Numbered from the stretch's first letter, positions 1-10,661 are shown. The stretch is DNA of 54,861 bases from an uncultured bacterium (GCA_903904875.1 CAIVEC010000015.1:1-54861); one strand, 5' to 3'. Notes: a model not told the origin generated them from the sequence alone. Numbers and translations are program-made.

Positions 1-37
1 CTACATTAATTTCGTATTTAGATTCTAAATTTTGAAC

Positions 38-1324
38 ATGGCATTATCAAATATCCCACCCAAGGGAACGAGTGATCGATTTCCACAGGAGTTCACTGTG
101 CGTAAATATATTTTTGATACGTGGAGAGCGGTTTGTAAAAAATTCGGATATGAAGAATATCTGTGACCATTGGTAGAAAATGCTGCTATACGGAGAGCAA
201 AATCCGGTGAAGATATCTGATGAAGCGAACTCACCCTTATCACGGATAGGACAGGAAAAATAAGTGATCTTGCTCTCAGACCTGAGATGACACCTACCGT
301 CACTCGTATGGTGAGCAGGATATATCTGCAGGAACCTAAGCCTATCAGATTTTTTTCTATAGCGAATTTTTATCGCAATGAAAGACCGCAGAGATGAAGG
401 AATAGGGAATTCCGACAATTGAATATTGATATTTTCGGTAGTCATTCCTTGTATGCTGATTTGGAAATGCTACAGGTGGTCATAGAGAGCATGCTTGCTT
501 TCCAAACACCGAAAAAATCTTGGATATTGTACCTCAATAGTCGTCAGATCATTGATTATATCATAGATACAGAAGTATGATTGGCTGTAGACAAAAAAAC
601 TGAAGTCATAAGACTTATGGACAAACGAGAGAAGCTGGAGAGAAATGATTTCATCGCTATGTTGAAAGATCACGGATTGAATGATAAGCAAATTGATACT
701 ATTGTGACCTATCTATCAATAGATGATATCCAGTCATTGCCCAAGAAATTCCCTCAAATCATCAAGAATCAATGATACAAGGATATGTCAGAGATATTCC
801 TTAAACTTGAATCGTTATGATATACCTGATATTTCCAATTCAAATGAAGTTTGATCAGATGATTTGATTATTACGATGGTATCGTATTTGAGGTATTCGA
901 TCTGCATCAAGATAATAATCGTGCGATGTTCGGCGGATGACGTTACAATGGACTCGCTGAAATATTCGGAGGCACCAGTTTTCCAGCGGTGTGATTCGCT
1001 TCTGGAGATGAAGCTATGAAGCTCTTTTTGGAAAGCCGATGAATGATGGATACAATCCTTGCTCGTCAAAAAGACGTCATCTACTATATCCCTATGTTGG
1101 AAGAAGAATATTACGATACGTATTTTCAGATAGCCCAAACTCTGAGAAATACCTGAAACATGGTAGAACAATGATTGGAAATACAAGGAGTCGGCAAAGC
1201 TTTGCAATATGCCAACAAGAAAGAAATCTCATATGTTGTTCTTCTCGGAAAGGAAGAGATGAAGAAGAAAAAATATAAGATCAAAAATATGAAGACGGGT
1301 GAAGAGAAAGAGATTAGATTATAA
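38..1324 (+). CDS. hisS: Histidyl-tRNA synthetase
   Basis: Code-25 translation MALSNIPPKGTSDRFPQEF...LRPEMTPTVTRMV...FYRNERPQRGRNREFRQLNIDIFG; one open frame to TAA when TGA=Gly. Confidence 0.93.
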
Positions 1325-1378
1325 AAATATATTTCTAAAGGAGAATATACATATTCTTGAAACAGAATATATAATCTC

Positions 1379-1420
1379 GACGTCGTAAAAAATTTCGATA
1401 TCTCAACCTTTTACTGCGTC
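1379..1420. repeat. Imperfect inverted-repeat hairpin, copy 1 (GACGtcGTAAAAAAT...TTTTACtgCGTC)
   Basis: Same outer arms recur at 32876-32918 with a different loop. Confidence 0.6.
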
Positions 1421-1433
1421 TTGATTAAAAAAA

Positions 1434-1456
1434 GACCGGTAGATACACCGGTTTTT
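1434..1456. terminator. Intrinsic terminator-like hairpin (ACCGG..CCGGTTTTT)
   Basis: Inverted repeat followed by T-run downstream of hisS. Confidence 0.6.
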
Positions 1457-1470
1457 CTCGTTGTTGGAAT

Positions 1471-1602
1471 TTAATGTGGAAAATGTGGAGAGAGTACTCC
1501 TGCCAGAATACATATCCCATAGAAAACCACTAGTGATATACAGAATAACATAATGATTAAAGTTACTGGTCTTTGTCTGAAATAATTTATAAAATTTTTC
1601 AT
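1471..1602 (-). CDS. Small single-TM protein (43 aa)
   Basis: MKNFINYFRQRPVTLIIMLFCISLVVFYGICILAGVLSPHFPH*. Confidence 0.4.
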   Translation of the reverse strand: MKNFINYFRQRPVTLIIMLFCISLVVFYGICILAGVLSPHFPH

Positions 1603-1821
1603 AATTTGACATTTTTATTTTATATGTTATAAATTTTTTATCAACAAAAACAACTGATTTTTCCCTTGTCCCGCTGTGCGGGATAAATGCGACATCAAAA
1701 ATCTTTATGCACCGATTCTTGGTATAACTCTCGCATCCCCAAGAAGTCCGGGCGGTCGAGATAGGATTTTTGTGTCTTATTTTAGTAATGTCTTGATTTT
1801 TATGCTCAACTCTATACATTC

Positions 1822-1886
1822 GATAGGAGCAAGACACAGGGAGCATGGAGCAAAAAATCTGCAACTTGTAACTTGCAACCTGTAAC
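1822..1886. repeat. Dispersed word-repeat element, intergenic copy
   Basis: GATAGGAGCAAGACACAGGGAGCATGGAGCAAAAAATCTGCAACTTGTAACTTGCAACCTGTAAC; resembles reverse complement of 36883-36952. Confidence 0.6.
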
Positions 1887-1913
1887 TAATTTGTTTTATC
1901 ATTGTTGTATAAT

Positions 1914-3032
1914 ATGTCATTGCTTCAGTTTGTCATCATACTTGCTGCCGTAGTGTTCATTCTATTCGGACTAGACCTCTATAAACGCAAAAAAATGAAT
2001 GTCCTTCATTTCTTCGTGTTTTTTGTCGGTGGTGGAATGATTGTTATCTTTGCTTTGGATCAAAGTTTATTGGACCAATTCGGAAAATTCTTCGGTATCG
2101 CGAGAGGTGCTGATTTATTGGTATATATCTCACTCATCCTCTTATTCTACTTCTATATAGATCTGCTCAATAAGCATACCAAGGACAGATTTCAACTTAC
2201 CAGGTATATTTCTCAGGAAGCTATCAATGAATGATATGAACAAAACAAGGACCAGATTGTCAATCGACACAATACCCATGAAAAAGATGATTTTATTTTC
2301 AATATCAGGGTGTATAACGAAGAAAAGGAAGTAGGCAAGGTCATCGATGAAATCATTCATGCAGGATTCAGAAAATTAGTCCTTATCAATGACGGTTCGA
2401 GTGACAATACCTTGCAGATACTCCAAGAAAAAAAGAAACAACATCCTGATACGCTCATTATCATTCTTTCTCATACCATCAATAGGGGAGGCGGCGCTGC
2501 AAATCAGACAGGATATAATTTCATCAAGAAATACGGCGATGAACTCAAAATTAAATGGTTTGTATGATTTGATGCTGATGGACAGATGGATGTCAAAGAC
2601 ATGGAAACCTTTATGAAACATATTCATGCTGACCAACATCTCTGATTGGATCTTGAAAACAAAAGACCTGATCTCTATCTCGGTTCGAGATTTCTTGAAG
2701 GAAGCAAGGTAGAAAATATGCCAGGATTTAGAAAAGTGATTCTCTGGATTGCAAAAATAGTTACGAGAATTTTTTATGGAGCGAAAATTTCTGATCCGCA
2801 TAACGGATATAGAGTAATTGCTCTTCCTACGTTCAGAAAATTCGTCATCACTGCTGACGGCATGCATTACGCGAATGAAGTGAATGAGCAGATCAAAAGA
2901 TACCATATGAAATATAGGGAAATACCTGTTCATATCAGATATACTGATTATAGTCTCAAAAAAGGACAGAAAAATTCCAATAGTTTAAAGTTGGCTATGG
3001 AAATGATTTACAAGAAAATATTTTTTAGATAA
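1914..3032 (+). CDS. DUF2304-like membrane domain fused to family 2 glycosyltransferase
   Basis: N-terminal TM segment, then VYNEEKEVGKVIDEI...LVLINDGSSDNT...FDADGQMD...GSRFLEGS; fragments 1902/2310/2646 share one frame joined by TGA. Confidence 0.85.
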
Positions 3033-3047
3033 TTTATATGTGATAGT

Positions 3048-4286
3048 ATGATAGACTTAAAAAAGGTGCGTGATGACGTCGAAGGATATAAAAGAATTTG
3101 CCAGCATAAAGGCAAAAAAATCGATGTGGAATGAATTCTCGCGAAAGATGATCAGAGAAAAGAATTTCAACAGAAGATAGATACCATGAAACATCAACAA
3201 AGCGAATTAGCCTCTAAAAAAGACTATGATGGAGCCAAAGCCTTGAAATGAGAGGTCCAATGATTGGAAAAAAAATATCAGAAAATAATTACTGAGCTTG
3301 ATAAGGAATTGCTGACTATGCCGAATACGGCTTTGCATCCTGATGTCCCTATCGGCAAAGATGAAACGGAAAATGTCGTTGTCAAAACGTTTGGAAAAGT
3401 CCCTAGCTTTGATTTTGAACCGAAAGATCATATCACCTTGATGAAACAGCATGATATGGTGGATGTGGAAAGAGGAGTGAAAATTGCTTGAGCCCGCAGC
3501 TATTTCCTCAAAGGCGATGGCATGCTTTTGGCGCAAGCAATTCTCCAATATACCTTGAAAAAACTTGTAGAAAAATGATTTACACCTATGGAAGTGCCGA
3601 ATATCGTTAATACGGAATGTCTTGTCGGAACGTGATATTTGCCTGGCGGAGAAGATGACGCGTACTGGCTGGAAAAAGATAACCAGCGATTGATCTGAAC
3701 ATCTGAAATTCCTCTGACTGCGTATCATATGGATGAAGTCTTGGATGAAAAAGAATTGCCGAAAAAATATTGCGGCTATTCCGCTTGTTATCGCAGGGAA
3801 GCATGAACGTATGGAAAAGATACGGCAGGATTGTATAGACTTCATCAGTTCATGAAAATAGAACAAGTGGTCATTTTGCCTGAAGATGAAAAAATGTCTA
3901 ACGAATATCATCAGCAGATTCTACAGAATGCTATGGATGTCCTTGATGATCTCAAAATCCCGTATCGTGTATTGCAGCTTTGTAGCTGAGATATGGCGAT
4001 TGGAAAATATAACTCTCATGACTTAGAATGTTGGATGCCTTCCCGTACATCATACGGAGAAACGCATTCCGTGACGTCATTTCTCGACTTTCAATCACGT
4101 AGATTAAATCTTCGTTATCGTGATGCTGAATGAAAAGTGAAATATTGCTATACCATGAATAATACGGCTATCGCCACTCCGAGAATCCTTATCCCTATCA
4201 TAGAAAACAATCAACAAAAAGATGGAACGATAAAAATTCCAGCGGTATTGGTACCGTATATGGGCAAAAAAATCATCGGAAAATAA
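3048..4286 (+). CDS. serS: Seryl-tRNA synthetase
   Basis: [22 protein letters not shown]...[14 protein letters not shown]...[26 protein letters not shown]...SCSNCGD-like [25 protein letters not shown]. Confidence 0.93.
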
Positions 4287-4308
4287 TATTTTTATTCATT
4301 GTATTCTC

Positions 4309-4719
4309 ATGAAGACTGAAAAATCTTGTGGTGCTATTATTTTTCGTAAATATCAATGAGCTATCGAATTTTTGATTGTTCAACAAAAGCAAGGCGGTCA
4401 CTGGTTTTTCCCGAAGGGTCATGTCGAAACAGGGGAGTCTGAAGAACAGACGGCGTTGAGAGAGATTTATGAAGAAATAGGATTGCAAGCACATATCCTT
4501 CCATGATTCAAAGAGATATTGTCCTATCATATCGATACTACGGATGTGGACAAAACGGTTGTATTTTTTCTTTGTACTGTTGCTTCGTGATCATTCACCA
4601 TGGCTGATGAATTACAAAATGTAGCTCGATTGTCTTATGAACAAGCACTACAACAATTGACTCATGATAATGCTAAAGCAGTGTTGACGAAAGCGTATGC
4701 TTTCCTTGCAGCATCGTAA
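4309..4719 (+). CDS. NUDIX hydrolase
   Basis: Nudix box: GHVETGESEEQTALREIYEEIGL. Confidence 0.9.
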
Positions 4720-4777
4720 AATGATTTTAGAATTGAAAAGAAACATCGAATTCGTATATATGCAACACGGCCAAAAT

Positions 4778-4851
4778 GGCACCTTGCTAGAGTGGTCCAA
4801 TAGACGGGTCTGCAAAACCTTGGTTCGCCGGTTCGAATCCGGCAGGTGCCT
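4778..4851 (+). tRNA. tRNA-Cys (GCA)
   Basis: GGCACCT...CTGCAAA anticodon loop (GCA 4812-4814)...GGTTCGAATCC T-arm...AGGTGCC, discriminator T. Confidence 0.95.
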
Positions 4852-4901
4852 TATATACTCTAGCTAATAGGACCGAGCGAAAGCTTCAGTTCCGTTGAAA
4901 A

Positions 4902-4928
4902 AAATCCTGGTGAATAGTCAGGATTTTT
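4902..4928. terminator. Intrinsic terminator AATCCTG-gtgaatagt-CAGGATTTTTTT
   Basis: Perfect stem plus T-run between tRNA-Cys and convergent smpB. Confidence 0.75.
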
Positions 4929-4944
4929 TTTATATGAGTGTTTT

Positions 4945-5400
4945 TTATAAATGCTTTATTTCCCTGTCCATCTGTTTTTTGATGTCCCTTTCTTTGAGGA
5001 TCTGTTTTTTTTCCACTTTTCTTATGAGCTTAGCGACTCAGATTTTCAACTTAATCAAGCCGCGTTTATTGATGAATATCTCCAGCGGGATGATTGTCGT
5101 TCCTGATTTATCTAATGCAGCAGAAATTTTCGCTAATTCTTTTTTGGTAATCAATAATTTCCTTTTGCCTTTGGATTGATACCCAGGCACGAGCGCATGC
5201 GAAGTCTTTTCATACAGTGGCACGTCCATATTGAGGACTCGTAATTCTTTGTCTTCTAATCTCACAATACTGTCTTTGATATTCACATGGCTTGCTTTGA
5301 TTGATTTGACTTCGTATCACTTCAAAATGATTCAGACCTCATATTCCTTGTCGATCTCATAATCGTGATACGCGTGTCTATTTTTGGTGATAAGCTTCAT
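4945..5400 (-). CDS. smpB: SsrA-binding protein SmpB
   Basis: MKLITKNRHAYHDYEIDKEYEVGIILKGYEVKSIKASHVNIKDS...RKLLITKKEL...INKRGLIKLKIGVAKLIRK. Confidence 0.93.
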
Positions 5401-5401
5401 A

Positions 5402-5535
5402 TGAAGACTAATGAATAATGAAAAGTGAATAATGAAAAATGTCGGACTTATTTTGTAATGGACTATTGTAAATTACTATAGTTTATATTAAGATAAATTC
5501 ATACATTATTCATTATTAATTCTTAATTTTTAATT
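5402..5535. repeat. AT-rich word-repeat/inverted element (AATGAATAATGAAAAGTGAATAATGAAAAATG ... CATTATTCATTATTAATTCTTAATTTTTAATT)
   Basis: Repeated TGAATAATGAAAA words and an opposite arm; overlaps the 3' end of the next minus-strand CDS. Confidence 0.6.
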
Positions 5536-6655
5536 GTTTTTTAGCATCTACCCGGTTGATCTTCGTGTTTCCTGCTCAGAGATTGATATAGATATTTAGC
5601 GTCGTTTTGGCGGTTGCGATATTTTTTGATTGGAAATAATGTCCTGAAAGCGCATCAAATTCAGGCGTTTTAAGCATGCCTACAAAATGTTTATAATACA
5701 TTATTACTCATACATCTTTTGGAATATCTATGTCGACATTAGCTGCAGTGCCTTGGATCTCTATTTGGTTCCCTGAAAGTACATTTCCTACTCTTATCGT
5801 GATATCATCTATTCCAGCGTGAAATTTGAGCATTTTCCGTTGAAAGGTGCCCAGATCGATGGTATGCAATCAGAGAAGATTTTTTACATAAAGAAGATCT
5901 ATTATTTTATTGGTCGGTATAGTGAGATCGATATTGCTTGAGTGGTCTTGGAGTATGTTCCGATTGTTATCTTCATTGAGTTTTAAAAAGGCAACATTCG
6001 TGTTATTACCTGATGAAATCAATAAATTCCTATCTGAATTCCGTGTTCATTGGATAGCAGTATCTTCACCGCTTCCTTCAATGTACGAATTTCCCACCAA
6101 TGTCTGGATATACAGATTTGTCCTTGTATCTTTGTCTGTTTTCGGAAGCGTATAGTTGATAGCTTCTCCTGATTTCCGTTTACTTGATGGATTGAGTGAT
6201 GTATAAACGGATATAGTAAAGAGTCATCCCCACACTGCTAAGAAAATGATCAATCCGAATATCTTTCCGAATATCCCTCTATAACTCCGGATGATGATGG
6301 AACTCAATATGATGATGATAGGAAATACTTGATGGAGTTTGAAGCTATTTACTGAAAGCGAAATGATTCCTGTAGATTCTCCGAGCATGAGGAAGCCTAT
6401 AACAAGCAATGCTATGATGGTCAACGTCCTGAAGAATCCGTGTATCCTTTGTTTCTTATAGACGATTTTTTCTACAATCTGAATGACAGGTTGTTGGATT
6501 ATTTGTGGCTGTGGCGGCAAAGGTTCCTGCATTGGTGGAGGTGGAGGAGTATATGTCGGTACTGTTTCTTTGGCTTCAGAAAGATCTTCTTGTTTATCCT
6601 CTTTATCAAGATTTTTCCCTAATTCCTTTTCTACGAAATTTTTCGCTTCAACCAT
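5516..6655 (-). CDS. Membrane protein: Pro-rich N-terminus, TM segments, LiaF/DUF4097-like (toast-rack) C-terminal domain
   Basis: MVEAKNFVEKELGKNL...YTPPPPPMQEPLPPQPQ; several TM; IDLTIPTNKIVDLLYVKN...LKFHAGIDDITIRVGNVLSGNQIEIQGTAANVDIDIPKDVGVIMYYKHFVG. Confidence 0.7.
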
Positions 6656-6673
6656 TACTGAGATATTACAAAA

Positions 6674-8077
6674 CTAAAACGTGATGTCTTCCGATTTGAT
6701 TCTTTTTTGTTTCATGCTATCTCTTTCCCTGATGGTGACGGTTCCGTCTTCCAGACTCTGATGATCAACCGTGATGCAATATGGCGTTCCGATCTCGTCT
6801 TGTCTGCGGTAAGACTTTCCTATATTTCCGCTATCGTCGAATTCGCACATATGATCTTTACTGAGTTTTTTGTAAATATCGTGAGCCATCTGGACCATTT
6901 TTTCATCTTTTTTTACCAACGGTATGACGGCGAATTTTATCGGAGCGATATTCTTATGAAATCTCGCTACGACTCTTGTCTGCTCAACTCCATTACCATC
7001 GGTATATTTTTCCTCGTCATATGCATCTATCATAGCAGTCAAAATAGCTCTCGTGAGACCTCGACTCGGTTCGATGACATGTGGAACATATCTTTTCCCT
7101 GTCAGCGGATCACTGTATTGCAAATCCTTGCCGGAAAATTTTATATGCTGGCTCAGATCATAATCTGTCCTATATGCGATACCTTGCAATTCTCCCCGTC
7201 CCCATGGAAATTCGTATTCCACATCAAACGTTCCTTTGCTATAAAACGCTAATTCTTCTTTATCATGCTCTCTGAATTTTAATTTTTTTTCACTGATTCA
7301 GATTTCGTCGATCCATCGCTTCTTACTTGTTTGCATCCATTCTTTGAACGCTTTGAGTCAGACTTTCTCGTCATTTTCTACGAAATATTCTATCTCCATC
7401 TGATAAAATTCCCTTACTCTGAACATGAAATTTCCTGGAGTGATTTCGTTTCTGAATGCTTTTCCTACTTGAGCGATACCAAATGGTATCCTGACTCTCA
7501 TGGTATCTAAGATATTCTTAAAATTCACAAAAATTCCTTGCGCTGTTTCCGGTCTGAGATAGATATCCATTCATTCACCTTCAATCACGCCTTGTTCTGT
7601 TTTGAACATCAAGTTGAATTTTTTTGGTTCGGTCCATTCACTCGCTCAGCACACCGGACATTTGACTTTTTTGGCTCATAGAAAAGCGAATAAATCTTCC
7701 GCAGGTGTTTTTTCTCCCGCTCGGTTTTTTGGAAGCTCCTTATCCTTGGATTTCAGGAGAGATTCTTCAATCAGTTTATCTGCCCTAAATCTTGATTTGC
7801 ATTTTTTACAATCAACTAATGGATCAGAAAAACCAGCTACATGACCTGATGCTTCCCGAACTTTTGGATTCATGAGAATCTGAGAATCTAGTCAGATGAT
7901 ATCTCCTCTTTCCTGAACGAAATATGTTCGTCGGCTATTTTCTATATTTCTTTTGATTTCCGTTCCATAAGGTCCCAAATCCCGAGCATTAGCTAATCAT
8001 CCATAAATATCTGATCCTGGGTAGGCGAAACCTCTTCTTTTGGCTCGTGAAACGATAGTTTCTAGGCTAAATCACAT
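6674..8077 (-). CDS. glyS: Glycyl-tRNA synthetase (class IIa, single chain)
   Basis: [38 protein letters not shown]...[16 protein letters not shown]...[15 protein letters not shown]...[14 protein letters not shown]; starts ATG TGA. Confidence 0.94.
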
Positions 8078-8179
8078 AACAAAAAAAGTAATATACTAAA
8101 AAGTAAAGTATCATGAAGTATATAGGAAAAAGAGGGGGTTTTGCAATCAAAAAAGGGGGCAAAAAAAGTCCTCCAAAAT

Positions 8180-8207
8180 TTGCAAATTTTTGAATTCCGA
8201 GTATAAT
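8180..8207 (+). promoter_or_regulatory. Sigma70-like promoter TTGCAA-16nt-TATAAT
   Basis: Perfect -10 (8202-8207); predicted +1 about 8214. Confidence 0.65.
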
Positions 8208-8213
8208 TTGTGT

Positions 8214-8560
8214 AAGGAAGAAGGTCTTGCATATAACTATAATGCGATACACTATCAGTCTACTTGCTGTATTCTAGTGTTCTCACTATGGGTTTTGTAT
8301 CTAAAAGTGCTACACAAAAACAAAAACAAAACTGCCTATTATTTTATCCTTTTTGTAGCATCAAGCTTTTACTTACTCCTTGTAGTCTTCATTAGCTGGT
8401 ATAGTACTGTCAAAAACTGGTTTATACCTTTGTGTATATGTTGTTTGTATCGTATTGGTTGCGCATCCGCTTCGGTGGATACTGAAATCTCCGCTTTGCT
8501 AGTATAATAGCGAGGATCTGATTTTTGCAACGTTTTGTATACGAGTTCCTTCTTCCCTAC
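8214..8560 (+). ncRNA. Candidate structured ncRNA A
   Basis: Starts at predicted +1; 9-bp perfect long-range stem GGAAGAAGG (8216-8224)/CCTTCTTCC (8548-8556); internal hairpin ATCCGC-TTCG-GTGGAT; same outer stem in copy B. Confidence 0.45.
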
Positions 8561-8701
8561 CAAAAAAAACAGTCGAAAATGTTCATTAATATAGTCATAA
8601 AAAAGTCATCGAAAATTTGATACATTGTCCTTCAAAAATATAGTTCATGTTTTTGATTGAATAATGGATCAAATTAAGTCCATAAAAAAGTCATCTAAAA
8701 T

Positions 8702-8729
8702 TTGACAAATAAAAAATTTGGGGTATAAT
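8702..8729 (+). promoter_or_regulatory. Consensus sigma70 promoter TTGACA-16nt-TATAAT
   Basis: Perfect -35 (8702-8707) and -10 (8724-8729). Confidence 0.75.
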
Positions 8730-8735
8730 TAGAAT

Positions 8736-9110
8736 AAGCAATCTTCTCTCAATACCATATATTCGTTTTCTACTGATATATGCTATAGGAAGAAGGTCAT
8801 GAATAGATACCGTGTTAACCCTTACCGGTTAGCATCGCTCATTAATCTACTGATTCCTGTACGCTGTGCACTTCAACGTTGTTATGATGAAATTAGCGTT
8901 ATCATGATAATTATAGTACATGTGTTTATGGGTGTTAGTATAGGCTTGCCCTATATGCTGCTAATCAAAATGGTTTATGAGTAGGATGTTTTTGTTTCTT
9001 ATTATAAAGTCTCTTTGTAGTAATTCTTGAACATCTTATGTCTCTTTATCGGCTTTCTTCCTTACCTACACAAAAACAAAAGATAAAATCGCTTCTATGC
9101 GATTTTTTTT
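8736..9110 (+). ncRNA. Candidate structured ncRNA B (may also carry a 61-aa small ORF at 8799-8984)
   Basis: GGAAGAAGG (8788-8796) can pair with CTTTCTTCC (9053-9061, one G-U); palindrome TTATCATGATAA; ends at terminator 9085-9110. Confidence 0.4.
9085..9110 (+). terminator. Intrinsic terminator AAAATCGC-ttctat-GCGATTTTTTTT
   Basis: Perfect stem plus T8. Confidence 0.8.
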
Positions 9111-9178
9111 CATTCTTGACTTGATAGGTCAAAAGTCTAGTATGACCATATTATTTATCTTCTGTTTTTTTTCACAGA

Positions 9179-9625
9179 ATGAGTGATTGTATTTTTTGTA
9201 AAATAGTCGCCGGAGAAATTCCGAGCGTGAATATCCGAGAAGATGATGATTTTATCGCTATCTTTGATATCTTTCCTAATTGCAAAGGTCAGACTTTGGT
9301 GGTTTCCAAACAGCATTTTGATTCTGATGTATTTACTATAGACGATGATCATTATACCAAACATCTTCTGGCAGTCAAAAAAGTTATTTCATTGCTTAAG
9401 AAATGATTATGACTACAAAGAGTTGCAGCAGTAATGGAATGAATGTGAGTCAATCATGCTCATTTCAAATTATATCCTATGCATGGAGTAACAGGTGAAT
9501 GGAAAGAATATATCTGAGGAAGAGAAATCTTCTTCGATGAATATCCTGGATATGTCACTACAGAAATTGGTCCTAAAGCTGATATGAACGAACTCCAGAA
9601 ACTCGCTGAACAAATCAAAAAATAA
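9179..9625 (+). CDS. HIT family protein
   Basis: MSDCIFCKIVAGEIPSVNIREDDDFIAIFDIFPNCKGQTLVVSKQH...GVNHAHFKLYPMH. Confidence 0.9.
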
Positions 9626-9647
9626 ATATTTTATCGTATTTCTTGCC

Positions 9648-9785
9648 ATGCAGCAAAAAGAAACCATTGATAGATCATCTGAAGCTATCGCTCCTTGCAC
9701 CAAAAAACAAGGAATCATAGTACGCACGTTAAAAAGCATTTTTTCTGTTTTCAAACATATACCGATTATCCCTTTCAGGGGATAA
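9648..9785 (+). CDS. Small hypothetical protein (45 aa)
   Basis: MQQKETIDRSSEAIAPCTKKQGIIVRTLKSIFSVFKHIPIIPFRG*; stop lies inside a terminator hairpin. Confidence 0.35.
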   Translation: MQQKETIDRSSEAIAPCTKKQGIIVRTLKSIFSVFKHIPIIPFRG

Positions 9786-9793
9786 TTTTTTTA
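9763..9793 (+). terminator. Intrinsic terminator ATTATCCC-tttcag-GGGATAATTTTTTT
   Basis: Inverted repeat plus T-run. Confidence 0.75.
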
Positions 9794-9813
9794 TTTTCTT
9801 ACCACATATTTCC

Positions 9814-10206
9814 ATGATTGCAATTCCAAAATTACTTTTGTTGCGGACGGTGTTCTTTTTCCTTGTATGGGCTCTGCCTATGATCATTAATCCAAAGTTC
9901 AGTGTCGGGCTGATAGAGAAACTTACGAAGAATACGGAACTTTCATTCTTGTTAGGATTCATTCTATTGGTTATCGCGTTCTTGTATCTCTTGGTATATG
10001 TTAATTTGGATGGCACCTGGTATATGATGTTCTCTATCATCGGATATCTTACCTTGCTCAAATGAGCAGTTATGATGTCCCTGCCAAGGCATGCAGCTAA
10101 AAACGCAAAAAGAATGTATGGTACGGCTTCTATGACAAGGATTATGTGAATACTAACGCTTGTTGTAGCTGCATTTATTCTCCGAGCTACGCTTGTTAAA
10201 TTCTAA
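9814..10206 (+). CDS. Integral membrane protein, tandem paralog 1 (130 aa)
   Basis: MIAIPKLLLLRTVFFFLVWALPMIINPKF...FSIIGYLTLLKGAVM; 131 codons. Confidence 0.75.
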
Positions 10207-10238
10207 TATCGTAGTTTTATTTTCTTATATATTTTCTC

Positions 10239-10631
10239 ATGTTTGCTTTTCCACAACTCCTTTTACTTCGGACAGCGTTCTTTATCCTGGCGTTCTGATT
10301 GCCGATGATTTTCGCTCCAAAGGTTTTCAAGTCTATCATAGAAAAAACTCTGAAAAATTTCGATATTGTCAGAGTCCGGGCGTTCATCACTATGCTCATC
10401 TGATTCCTGTTTTTGAGCGTCTATCAGAAATTCAATAATGGACGAGCTATGACATTTTCTATCTTCGGATATCTCTCATTGCTCAAGGGATTGATATTGC
10501 TCCGATTCCCAACTTGTGGACATGCTAAGTATAAACGGTTCTATTCAACCGTTACTGCTTCTGTTATCTTAGGTATCATCGTCGTACTTTTCGCTGCATT
10601 CCTTACCTGGATTGCATTGATAAAAATCTAA
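10239..10631 (+). CDS. Integral membrane protein, tandem paralog 2 (130 aa)
   Basis: MFAFPQLLLLRTAFFILAFGLPMIFAPKVF...FLSVYQKFNNGRAMTFSIFGYLSLLKGL. Confidence 0.78.
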
Positions 10632-10661
10632 TACTATTTTTTATCTGTTACTCTATATTCC

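Noticed and set aside
2376-2933. 185-aa minus-strand ORF
   Set aside because: Antisense to the glycosyltransferase CDS
3207-3911. 234-aa minus-strand ORF
   Set aside because: Antisense shadow of serS; no motif, compositionally odd (Phe/Arg/Ser rich)
8190-8507. 105-aa TTG-start ORF between glyS and HIT gene
   Set aside because: Starts upstream of the predicted +1, inside the promoter; RNA-structure interpretation fits better, but not fully excluded
8214-8560. RNase P RNA or tmRNA identity for ncRNA A
   Set aside because: No GAGGAAAGTCC/P4 core, no tmRNA 5'/3' tRNA-like ends or GTTCGANTC arm recognised
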